A stretch of 15,415 bases of DNA. Origin: Pseudomonadota bacterium (GTDB lineage Bacteria; Pseudomonadota; Alphaproteobacteria; Rhizobiales; Hyphomicrobiaceae). A program made the translations under genes and the position numbers. Below, in pieces: positions 1-7,020 of the stretch; position 1 is the first letter of the stretch; the number at the start of each line of letters is the position of its first letter. The stretch covers positions 1 through 15,415 of the forward strand of contig JAEZAW010000136.1 of the NCBI GenBank assembly GCA_023430315.1. The letters run 5' to 3'. The notes under the pieces are model-generated. The model did no database searches and was not told the origin of the DNA. It was given only the letters and a program-made list of their open reading frames with translations.

Positions 1-736
<736 letters not shown>

Positions 737-802
737 GTGCAGGGTTCCTGATGGAGTAGGAGGAATTTCGTTCTCGGAAAGAAGCGACGGGGCCTGGCTC
801 GA

Positions 803-1093
803 TTACTTGTCGAGCACGCCCATGATGTCGCTCTCCTTCATGATCAGCAGCTCTTTGCCGTCGATCTTGACCTCGGTGCCCGACCACTTGCCGAACAGCA
901 CCTTGTCGCCCTTCTTGACGTCGAGGGGGACGAGCTTGCCGCTCTCGTCGCGGGCACCCGGACCAACCGCGATGATCTCGCCCTGCTGGGGCTTCTCGGC
1001 GGCGGTGTCGGGGATGATGATGCCGCCAGCGGTCTTGGTCTCGCTGTCAGTACGGCGGACGACCACGCGGTCGTGGAGGGGGCGAAACTTCAT
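803..1093 (-). CDS. groES: Co-chaperonin GroES (Hsp10)
   Basis: This encodes the heptameric lid of the GroEL chamber, in the cytoplasm. The 96-residue length is standard. Recognisable parts are the N-terminal KFRPLHDRVVVRR, the mobile loop with GGIIIP near residues 24-29 (the GroEL-contacting hydrophobic tripeptide), and the C-terminal ESDIMGVLD. The ATG at 1093 is preceded by an AGG 6 nt upstream. It is the first gene of the groES-groEL operon; the CIRCE element lies 70 nt upstream of the start, which implies HrcA repression and heat induction. Nothing is unusual in the protein. Confidence 0.98.
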   Translation of the reverse strand: MKFRPLHDRVVVRRTDSETKTAGGIIIPDTAAEKPQQGEIIAVGPGARDESGKLVPLDVKKGDKVLFGKWSGTEVKIDGKELLIMKESDIMGVLDK

Positions 1094-1162
1094 GGAGAAC
1101 CTGCTCCGAAATGGGGTTTTTGCTCTGGTTTGGGAGCCGCGGGGTGCGGTCGCCGGCGACTG

Positions 1163-1189
1163 TTAGCACTCACAATTCGAGAGTGCCAG
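1163..1189 (-). promoter_or_regulatory. CIRCE operator (HrcA binding site) of groES-groEL
   Basis: On the plus strand TTAGCACTC (1163-1171) is followed by exactly 9 nt and then GAGTGCCAG (1181-1189). The established CIRCE consensus is TTAGCACTC-N9-GAGTGCTAA. One arm is perfect and the other differs at two positions. The element lies 70-96 nt upstream of the groES ATG, the usual place, and would be bound by the repressor HrcA (not in this window). Confidence 0.93.
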
Positions 1190-1225
1190 TCGCTGCCGCA
1201 GCAGGTAGCTATAGAGCGCCTGCTC

Positions 1226-1231
1226 TGTCAA
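1226..1231 (-). promoter_or_regulatory. groES: Candidate -35 box of the groESL promoter
   Basis: The minus strand reads CTTGACA here, a perfect TTGACA box 36 nt upstream of the CIRCE element and well placed to drive groES. The -10 is unclear: TATAGC follows after only 12 nt, and at 17 nt the hexamer is a poor CTACCT. CTTG is also the start of alphaproteobacterial sigma32 -35 boxes, so either or both sigma factors could read it. I see the -35; the rest is inference. Confidence 0.45.
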
Positions 1232-1286
1232 GGATCTTTGCCGCCAAAATCGCGACGGCGGAAGCCTGGAATGACCTTCTCGGCGA

Positions 1287-1315
1287 GGGGTCCTTACTGC
1301 TTGGTAAACGACCCC
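1287..1315. terminator. Hairpin between metW and groES, possible metXW terminator
   Basis: An inverted repeat GGGGTC-C-TTAC, loop TGCTTG, GTAA-AC-GACCCC can form a 10-bp stem with a small internal bulge. It lies 53 nt downstream of the metW stop on the minus strand. There is no T tract on either side, so as an intrinsic terminator it is incomplete; it could instead protect the 3' end of the metXW transcript. Confidence 0.3.
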
Positions 1316-1367
1316 TTCCAAGAGGTCGCTTTGGCGCGAAATTCAGTAAGAAATTGGGCCGGCGGGG

Positions 1368-2021
1368 TCACTTCTTGCCCGAGCGCCGGGAGAGCAGGAA
1401 GACGGCCTTCTCCCCGAGCAGGTTATGGATCGTGAGCGGCAGGCGGACCCACGTGCCGAGCTGCTGGCCCCAGGCGTTGAACGCCACCGCCCGCTCGACC
1501 CGCGCATCGACCAGCCGGCAGAGGTCGGCGAAGTCCTTGATGGTGCACAGATGGGCGTTCGGCGTGTCGTACCAGGTGTCCGGCAGATGCTCGGTGACCG
1601 GCATCCGGCCCGTCATGAGGAGCTTCGTGCGCACCCGCCAGTGGCCGAAATTCGGGAACGAGACGATGGCGTGCCGGCCGATCCGCAGCAGGTTCGTGAG
1701 GACCTTCTTGGGATTGCGCGTCGCCTGGATCGTAAGCGAGAGGATCGCGTAGTCGAACGCGTCGTCGGGGTAGGCGTCGAGATCCTGATCGGCATCGCCC
1801 TGGATGACCGAGAGGCCGCGCGCCACACAGGCGTTCACGCGCTCGCGCTCGATCTCCACGCCGCGGGCATCGACATCCTTGCGATCGCTCAGAAGCTGGA
1901 GCAGCGCGCCGTCGCCGCAGCCGACGTCGAGGACGCGAGCACCGGGCTTGATGAGATTGGCGATCAGAAGGTGATCGACGCGCGGTGGCGCGATCGTGTG
2001 ATCTTCCTGGCGAGCGAGCAT
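1368..2021 (-). CDS. metW: Methionine biosynthesis protein MetW
   Basis: MetW is a SAM-dependent methyltransferase-fold protein that partners MetX in many proteobacteria; its exact chemistry is not settled. The 217-residue protein has the Rossmann motif I VLDVGCGDG (residues 30-38), an acidic ending to strand 2 (GVEIE), and the family-typical VSFPNFGHW (120-128) and LPDTWYDTPN segments. Family length is about 200. I chose the ATG at 2021, which overlaps the metX TGA by one base (TGATG) and has AAGGAG 9 nt upstream inside metX; a TTG at 2024 is also in frame. Translation is therefore probably coupled to metX, and the gene shares the SAM-II leader of metX. Product naming is firm; its role as activator or partner of MetX is family knowledge. 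Confidence 0.93.
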   Translation of the reverse strand: MLARQEDHTIAPPRVDHLLIANLIKPGARVLDVGCGDGALLQLLSDRKDVDARGVEIERERVNACVARGLSVIQGDADQDLDAYPDDAFDYAILSLTIQATRNPKKVLTNLLRIGRHAIVSFPNFGHWRVRTKLLMTGRMPVTEHLPDTWYDTPNAHLCTIKDFADLCRLVDARVERAVAFNAWGQQLGTWVRLPLTIHNLLGEKAVFLLSRRSGKK

Positions 2022-3265
2022 CAAGCCGCACTCCTTGCCGGCGCGATGCCGTGCCGTGACGCGGCGGAGTTGATGAAGCCGCTGATGGTCCGAAAGAAGA
2101 CCGGCTCTTCCAGCAGGAAGGCGTCGTGGCCCTTGTCGCTCTCGACTTCGACGAAGCTCACATTGGCGGCGACGGCATTCAACGCCTGCACGATCTTGCG
2201 GCTCTCGTGGGTCGGATAAAGCCAGTCGCTGGTGAAGGACACGACGCAGAAGCGCGTTTTCGTGCCGCGGAATGCGTTGGCGAGCACACCGTCGAACTCG
2301 CCGGCGAGGTCGAAGTAATCCATGGCGCGCGTGATGTAGAGATAGCTGTTGGCGTCGAAGCGATCGACGAACGTCGAGCCCTGGTGGCGCAGGTAGCTCT
2401 CGACCTGGAAGTCGGCGCTGAAGGAGAAGGTGCGTGCGTCGAGGTCCTGCAGGTTGCGACCGAACTTGGCGTGCAGCGCGGCTTCAGAAAGGTATGTGAT
2501 GTGTGCGGCCATGCGCGCGACGGCGAGGCCACGGCGCGGTACGCGCTCGCGGAAGAGATAGCGCCCCTCCGACCATTCGGGATCGGCCATCACGGCTTGG
2601 CGGCCGACCTCGTGGAAGGCGATGTTCTGTGCCGAATGCCACGCGGCGGTTGCGATCGGAACCGCGCAATGGACGCGATCACCGAAGTGCGCAGCAAACT
2701 CGAGAACCTGCATCCCGCCCATCGAGCCGCCGATTACGGCGAAGAGCTGGTCGATGCCGAGATGATCGATGAGGCGCACTTGCGCGCGCACCATGTCGCG
2801 AATGGTGATGACGGGAAAGTCGAGACCGTAGTGCAGCTCAGTTGCAGGATTGATCGAGACCGGGCCTGTCGAGCCCATGCATCCGCCGAGAATGTTCGCG
2901 CAGATGACGAAGAAGCGGTTCGTGTCGATCGGCTTGCCGGGCCCGATCATGTCGATCCACCAGCCAGGCTTGCCGGTCACCGGGTTTGTGCGGAAGAAGT
3001 ACTGATCCATCGTCAGCGCGTGACAGAGGAGGACCGCGTTCGTCTTCGTGGCGTTGAGCGTGCCGGCCGTCTCGTAGGCCACGGTGAACGGGCCGAGGGA
3101 CTTCCCGCAATCGAGCTCGAGCGGCTCGGAAGCTGAGAACGTCACTGAGGGGCTCGTCGGGGAGATAGCCTCCTCGAGCGCCGTCCGCTTCAGATTTTCA
3201 GGGGATGGCGTCGCCGGTGTGCCGGGCGCGATGCCTCGGCTCGGCTCGATCGATACGCTCGCCAT
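2021..3265 (-). CDS. metX: Homoserine O-acyltransferase MetX
   Basis: This enzyme acylates L-homoserine (acetyl-CoA in most annotated members, succinyl-CoA in some), the committed step of methionine synthesis; it is cytoplasmic. It has the alpha/beta-hydrolase fold. Visible are the HALT segment, the nucleophile elbow GGSMGGMQ with Ser181, the Asp of SDWLYP (347) and the His of KGHDAFL (380), a complete catalytic triad. I start at the ATG at 3265 (414 aa) because GGAGAGG lies 4 nt upstream. The in-frame GTG at 3298 has no ribosome-binding site and directly follows the T tract of the leader terminator. A stretch of about 35 residues at the N-terminus precedes the conserved domain. It overlaps metW by one base. 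The SAM-II riboswitch upstream implies shut-off by S-adenosylmethionine. Acetyl versus succinyl preference cannot be read safely here. Confidence 0.95.
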   Translation of the reverse strand: MASVSIEPSRGIAPGTPATPSPENLKRTALEEAISPTSPSVTFSASEPLELDCGKSLGPFTVAYETAGTLNATKTNAVLLCHALTMDQYFFRTNPVTGKPGWWIDMIGPGKPIDTNRFFVICANILGGCMGSTGPVSINPATELHYGLDFPVITIRDMVRAQVRLIDHLGIDQLFAVIGGSMGGMQVLEFAAHFGDRVHCAVPIATAAWHSAQNIAFHEVGRQAVMADPEWSEGRYLFRERVPRRGLAVARMAAHITYLSEAALHAKFGRNLQDLDARTFSFSADFQVESYLRHQGSTFVDRFDANSYLYITRAMDYFDLAGEFDGVLANAFRGTKTRFCVVSFTSDWLYPTHESRKIVQALNAVAANVSFVEVESDKGHDAFLLEEPVFFRTISGFINSAASRHGIAPARSAA

Positions 3266-3298
3266 GCGTCCTCTCCGCGCGGTCGGCACTGCCGACAC

Positions 3299-3351
3299 AA
3301 AAAATCCGGACTCGGACCGGCCATGGATGCCGTGCTCACCGAATTCCGGAT
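3299..3351 (-). terminator. Leader terminator hairpin between SAM-II aptamer and metX
   Basis: On the minus strand ATCCGGA (3351-3345) and TCCGGAT (3310-3304) form a perfect 7-bp stem that runs into six Ts (3304-3299). The stem can extend by CGG/CCG (3341-3339 with 3315-3313), and the loop holds a further 4-bp CGGC/GCCG stem (3332-3329 with 3321-3318). It sits 9 nt after the aptamer and before the metX ATG. A stem plus T tract is what an intrinsic terminator needs, so it is the likely expression platform of the riboswitch. Confidence 0.65.
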
Positions 3352-3360
3352 GCGCGCGGC

Positions 3361-3413
3361 CTCTTTAGCGAGTTGTTTTACGTGGCTGCAAGCCGGCCGG
3401 CCAAATCACCACG
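3361..3413 (-). promoter_or_regulatory. SAM-II riboswitch aptamer upstream of metX
   Basis: The minus strand carries the hallmarks of the SAM-II (metA motif) aptamer in the right order. Helix P1 is CGTGG (3413-3409) with CCACG (3385-3381). The first P1 strand is followed at once by the conserved TGATTTG. A GGCTTGCAGCCACG segment leads into the second strand, which is followed by TAAAACAA and the 3' CGCTAAAGAG (3370-3361) that forms the pseudoknot. In alphaproteobacteria this class sits ahead of metA/metX-type genes and represses them when S-adenosylmethionine is high. The aptamer ends about 95 nt before the metX ATG, leaving room for the terminator described at 3299-3351. Confidence 0.93.
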
Positions 3414-3423
3414 AGTGAAATGC

Positions 3424-3452
3424 TAATATGTAAGCTTGCGCTTCGACGTCAA
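3424..3452 (-). promoter_or_regulatory. Sigma70-like promoter of the metX leader
   Basis: The minus strand has TTGACG (3452-3447) and, 16-18 nt further, overlapping -10 candidates CATATT, ATATTA or TATTAG (3430-3423). Transcription would begin near 3415, immediately upstream of the first strand of the riboswitch, which is a good positional match. Confidence 0.65.
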
Positions 3453-3520
3453 GGGTCGCGAGCGCCGCGCCCGGCACTCCCGCGTCAATTCTGATTTCTT
3501 CCGATATCACCTCTAGACAG

Positions 3521-3536
3521 GTAACGTTATAACATC
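3521..3536 (+). promoter_or_regulatory. Candidate Zur operator upstream of znuA
   Basis: GTAACGTTATAACATC contains the palindrome GTTATAAC (3526-3533), the core of many proteobacterial Zur boxes (full consensus resembles ATGTTATA-N-TATAACAT). It ends 38 nt before the znuA ATG, and TATAAC within it could also serve as the -10, so a bound repressor would block transcription. The outer half-sites are imperfect. The assignment rests on the core plus position ahead of a zinc uptake gene. Confidence 0.5.
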
Positions 3537-3574
3537 TTAAGGAATACGCGGGACGTCAGGAACGGAGCACATCA

Positions 3575-4549
3575 ATGCGTCGGTCGATTGTACGGGTGGG
3601 GGGACTGGCCGCGCTCGCGCTGGCCTTTGCCAGTGGAGCCACGCACGCGCAAGAACTCAATGTCGTGGCGACCATCAAGCCGATCCACTCGATCGCGACC
3701 GCCGTGATGGCCGGCGTCGCGGAGCCGAAGCTCCTGATCGATGGCGTGGCCTCTCCGCACACGTTCACGCTCAAGCCGTCGGATGCCAAGGCCATGGCCG
3801 CTGCGCGCGTCGTGTTCCACGTGTCCAACGGGCTCGAGCCTTTCATGACCAAGGTAGCCCGGTCGCTGCCTCCGACAGTGCGCGTAGTTACGCTCGAGGA
3901 CGCCCCCGAAATCGTGCTTCTCAAGATGCGCACGGGCGGTGCGTTCGAGGATCATGATCACGGAAGCTCAGGAAAGAGCGGCGGACATAAGCATGGGCAC
4001 AAGCACGAGCCTGCCCACGACCACGATGCGAATGCTACCGACGGCCACCTCTACCTGGACCCCGTCAATGCCGCGACGATCGCGACCCGCATGGCGGAGG
4101 TGCTTGCCAAAGTTCACCCAGCCGAAGCCGACCGGTTCAAAGCTAATGCTGAAGCCTTCGGCCGCGAGATGAGCGCGCTCACGGCGGAACTGGAAACCAA
4201 GACGAAACCGCTCACCGGTCGTCCGTTCATCGTCTTCCACGATGCCTATCAGTATTTCGAGAAGCGCTTCGGCCTCGAAGCCGCAGGATCCGTGACGGTC
4301 AGTCCGGAAGTCGCGCCGAGCGCGAAACGGCTCACCGCGCTTCGGCGCAGGATCGGAGAGCTGAAGGCAGTGTGCGTATTTTCAGAGCCGCAGTTCGAGC
4401 CGCGGCTTGTGGCGACGATCACCGAGAAAACGAAGGCGCGTCGCGGCGTGCTTGATCCGCTCGGCGTGTCGATCCCAGCGGGCGTGGCCCACTATCCGAC
4501 GCTGCTGCGCAATCTCGCAACAGACCTCGCGGCGTGCCTGAAAGAATAG
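3575..4549 (+). CDS. znuA: Zinc ABC transporter periplasmic binding protein ZnuA
   Basis: This captures zinc in the periplasm for delivery to the ZnuBC permease. The 324-residue precursor starts with a signal peptide (basic MRRSIVR, hydrophobic core, THA cleavage near residue 25). The cluster A-I fold is marked by TIKPIHSI (33-40). Three metal-ligand histidines are seen: His62 (PHTFTL), His158 (GHLYLDP) and His222 (VFHDAYQYF). A His/Asp-rich loop, residues 126-151 with nine His, is typical of zinc rather than manganese members. Cys267 and Cys321 can form the disulfide known in E. coli ZnuA. GGAG lies 7 nt before the ATG. The gene stands alone: the next gene is convergent and metX is divergent, so znuB, znuC and zur must be elsewhere. 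Zinc repression through Zur is likely from the candidate box upstream. Confidence 0.94.
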   Translation: MRRSIVRVGGLAALALAFASGATHAQELNVVATIKPIHSIATAVMAGVAEPKLLIDGVASPHTFTLKPSDAKAMAAARVVFHVSNGLEPFMTKVARSLPPTVRVVTLEDAPEIVLLKMRTGGAFEDHDHGSSGKSGGHKHGHKHEPAHDHDANATDGHLYLDPVNAATIATRMAEVLAKVHPAEADRFKANAEAFGREMSALTAELETKTKPLTGRPFIVFHDAYQYFEKRFGLEAAGSVTVSPEVAPSAKRLTALRRRIGELKAVCVFSEPQFEPRLVATITEKTKARRGVLDPLGVSIPAGVAHYPTLLRNLATDLAACLKE

Positions 4550-4556
4550 ACGGAGC

Positions 4557-5468
4557 TTACTCGGCGGCGAGCTGATTGACTGCCGGCGTCGCGTCCTTGC
4601 GTGGCTGAAGCGTAGCGGTAAGGCGCTGGCCGTAATCGATCGCGCGATCGACGACGAGCGAACGCTGACGGTCGAGCGTGATCATGTGGTAGCTGTCGTC
4701 GAGTACGACCACATCCACGAGGCCACCGAGCGCACGCTGGATCTCCGTGGTATTCGAGAGATCGGCCTGGTCATCGTTGCGCGGATGGAAGATCAGCGTC
4801 GGCTGTTTCACGTCGGCGAGCTGCTTGCGTACAGCAGCACGCAGCGACCGCAGCTCCCAGAGCATGGAGCCGCTGCGACCGAAGACGTCGTTCATCGAAC
4901 GGCCCTCGCCCTGCAGCGAGTCGAGCGCGAACTGGCGAATGCGCTCGTCCTTGATGCCGTACGGAGCGGCCTCGGAGAAATTGAAGAGATTCGCGATCTG
5001 CTTCCGCGGCACGTACTTAAGTAGCCGCAGCGCGCGGGGTACCGCCCATCCGTTCGGCCAGAGCGTCGGCGCGAGAAGCACGGTCGCGGCAACCTCATCG
5101 CGCCGATCGGCGGCAAGGCGCAGCGCGAGCAGTGCGCCGGAGGAAAGTCCGCCTACGACGACCATGTCGCAACGCGCGCGCAGCTCGTCATGCGCGGCGA
5201 CGACGCTGTCGTACCAGTCCTGCCAGGTGGTGGCATTGAGCTCGGCTTCGGTGCCGCCGTGCCCCTCGAGGAGCGGGCAGTAGACCGTGAAGCCGGCACG
5301 GGTCAGGCCCTGCGCAGCAAAGCGCAGCTCCACCGGCGTCCCGCCAAGGCCGTGGATCAGGAGAAAGCCAACGCGGCCGTTCTCCCCGAAACCCGGCTGG
5401 TCATAGACATACCGGTCGCTCGCAATGACTTTACCCGTACTCTCTACTACCTGCATGATTGAGATCAT
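4557..5468 (-). CDS. Alpha/beta hydrolase (carboxylesterase / monoacylglycerol-lipase type)
   Basis: This is a serine hydrolase of the alpha/beta fold, probably cytoplasmic, since no signal peptide is seen. In the 303-residue reading, the oxyanion HGLGG lies at 39-43, the nucleophile elbow GLSSG has Ser109, an acidic residue lies in RNDDQAD (around 232-236), and the histidine is His261 in SYHMIT. The pattern resembles small carboxylesterases (Est30-like) and monoacylglycerol lipases; the substrate is unknown. Two starts are possible, the ATG at 5468 (AGGA almost touching it) and at 5456 (same AGGA 13 nt away); neither spacing is ideal. It lies 111 nt downstream of the aminotransferase gene on the same strand, so it may share that transcript, although a hairpin lies in the gap. 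The C-terminal ~20 residues look disordered. Stop codons with znuA are 7 nt apart (convergent). Confidence 0.85.
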   Translation of the reverse strand: MISIMQVVESTGKVIASDRYVYDQPGFGENGRVGFLLIHGLGGTPVELRFAAQGLTRAGFTVYCPLLEGHGGTEAELNATTWQDWYDSVVAAHDELRARCDMVVVGGLSSGALLALRLAADRRDEVAATVLLAPTLWPNGWAVPRALRLLKYVPRKQIANLFNFSEAAPYGIKDERIRQFALDSLQGEGRSMNDVFGRSGSMLWELRSLRAAVRKQLADVKQPTLIFHPRNDDQADLSNTTEIQRALGGLVDVVVLDDSYHMITLDRQRSLVVDRAIDYGQRLTATLQPRKDATPAVNQLAAE

Positions 5469-5516
5469 GTCCTGCTTTGTTGTCGCCTTGGCGCGCCGGC
5501 CACCTTTGCAACCCCG

Positions 5517-5545
5517 GCTCCGGACCCCGCCCCGTGATCCGGAGC
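5517..5545. other. Hairpin between aminotransferase and hydrolase genes
   Basis: GCTCCGGA (5517-5524) and TCCGGAGC (5538-5545) form a perfect 8-bp stem around a 13-nt loop. On the minus strand it lies 34 nt after the aminotransferase stop but is not followed by Ts. It may stabilise or partly terminate the upstream message, or simply process it. No stronger claim is possible. Confidence 0.4.
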
Positions 5546-5579
5546 GGGCATCCTATGCGCCAAACGATCCTATGGTTCC

Positions 5580-7016
5580 TTAGTTGCGCGTCACGCGCGT
5601 GATGAGCGCATCGAGCAGACGAATCGCGAGATCGATTTCGCTCTTCGAAATATGCAGGCTCGGCGCGAGGGTGATGACGTTCTTGTACCAACCGCCGATA
5701 TCGAGCACGAGGCCGTACTTGCGGCCGTCGATGTCGATGTCGCCCTTGAGGCCTTCGTCGACCATGAGGTCGACCAGTCGCTTCGAGGGCGTGAAGCTGT
5801 CGTGCGGCTCGCAGATCTCAGCGCGGAGTGCGAGGCCGAGACCGTCGACATCGCCGATGACCTTGTGGCGCTTCTGCAGATCCCTGAGGCCTTCGAGGAA
5901 GTACTTACCCTTCTCGGTGACCATCTTCTCGTAGTCGGTCTCGGCCATCATGTGCATGGCTTCGAGCGCGACGGCCGTGCCCATGGGATTGGCATTGAAC
6001 GTCGAGTGCGTCGAGCCCGGCGGGAAGCTCGTCGGATTGATCAGCTCCTCACGCGCCCAGACGCCAGCCAGCGGGTTGAGGCCGTTGGTGATCGCCTTGC
6101 CGAATACGATGATGTCGGGCTTCACGCCGAAGTGCTCGATCGACCAGAGCTTGCCGGTGCGATAGATGCCCATCTGGATTTCGTCGGCGACCATGAGGAT
6201 ACCGTGGTCGTCGAGAACCTTCTTCAGACCCTTGAAGAAGTTCGGCGGCGGGATGACATAGCCGCCCGTGCCCTGAATGGGCTCCACGTAGAATGCCGCG
6301 TATTCGGCTTCGCCGACCTTCGCATCCCATACACCGTTGTACTCGCTCTCGAACAGGCGAGCGAACTTCTTCACGCACAGCTCGCCGTACTCCTCCTTCG
6401 ACATGCCCTTCGGGCCGCGGAAGTGATACGGGAACTCGATGAACTGGGCGCGCTCGCCAAAGTGGCCGTAGCGGCGACGGTAGCGATAGGACGATGTGAT
6501 CGCGGACGCGCCGAGCGTGCGGCCGTGGTAGCCGCCCTCGAACGCGAACATCAGGCTCTTGCCCTTCTTGAAGTTGCTCACGAGCTTGAGGCTGTCCTCG
6601 ACAGCCTGCGCGCCGCCGACATTGAAGTGCACGCGGCCCTTCATGCCGAACTTCTTCTCGGCATCCTGAGCGATAATCGAGGCAAGCTCGATCTTCTCGC
6701 GGTGGAGATACTGCGAGGCGACCTGAGGAAGACGGTCGAGCTGGCGGTGCGCGGCGTCGTTGAGGCGCGGATTGCGGTAGCCGAAATTCACGGCCGAGTA
6801 CCACATCTGCAGGTCGAGGAATTCCCGGCCCTGCGCGTCGTACATGTACGAGCCTTCGCAACGGTCGAAGATCTTAGGCGGGTTGGTGTAGTGCACCGTG
6901 TCGCCGTGCGAGCAGTAGACGTCCTCGAGCTTGAGGAGCTCTTCCTCGGTCCTCGGCGTGGTAGAACCCGATGCCGTGGTGGCGCCGGCATCGTTCCAGT
7001 GGATGGACTTGTCCAT
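5580..7016 (-). CDS. Class-III PLP-dependent aminotransferase
   Basis: This transfers an amino group, usually from an omega-amine or amino acid, to a keto acid with pyridoxal phosphate; the substrate is unknown. The 478-residue protein has the fold-type-I class-III landmarks in order: the phosphate-binding GGAQAVEDSLKL (134-145), aromatic-stacking GYHGRT (162-167), VEPIQGTGG (244-252), the PLP-ring Asp in ADE (278), the Schiff-base Lys307 in VFGKAITNG, and STHSTFNANP (335-344). The N-terminal ~30 residues are an extra extension. The ATG at 7016 starts 4 nt after the stop of the phosphatase gene, with no strong ribosome-binding site, so coupled translation is likely. Automatic pipelines would probably call it an aspartate aminotransferase family protein; 4-aminobutyrate, diaminobutyrate, lysine-6 or ornithine type activities are all open. 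The tight pairing with a HAD phosphatase is the best clue to its role. Confidence 0.9.
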   Translation of the reverse strand: MDKSIHWNDAGATTASGSTTPRTEEELLKLEDVYCSHGDTVHYTNPPKIFDRCEGSYMYDAQGREFLDLQMWYSAVNFGYRNPRLNDAAHRQLDRLPQVASQYLHREKIELASIIAQDAEKKFGMKGRVHFNVGGAQAVEDSLKLVSNFKKGKSLMFAFEGGYHGRTLGASAITSSYRYRRRYGHFGERAQFIEFPYHFRGPKGMSKEEYGELCVKKFARLFESEYNGVWDAKVGEAEYAAFYVEPIQGTGGYVIPPPNFFKGLKKVLDDHGILMVADEIQMGIYRTGKLWSIEHFGVKPDIIVFGKAITNGLNPLAGVWAREELINPTSFPPGSTHSTFNANPMGTAVALEAMHMMAETDYEKMVTEKGKYFLEGLRDLQKRHKVIGDVDGLGLALRAEICEPHDSFTPSKRLVDLMVDEGLKGDIDIDGRKYGLVLDIGGWYKNVITLAPSLHISKSEIDLAIRLLDALITRVTRN

Positions 7017-7020
7017 GAGG

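Noticed and set aside
2126..3136. 336-codon plus-strand frame antisense to metX
   Set aside because: It is a shadow of metX: His/Ala/Glu-rich with no fold or ribosome-binding site.
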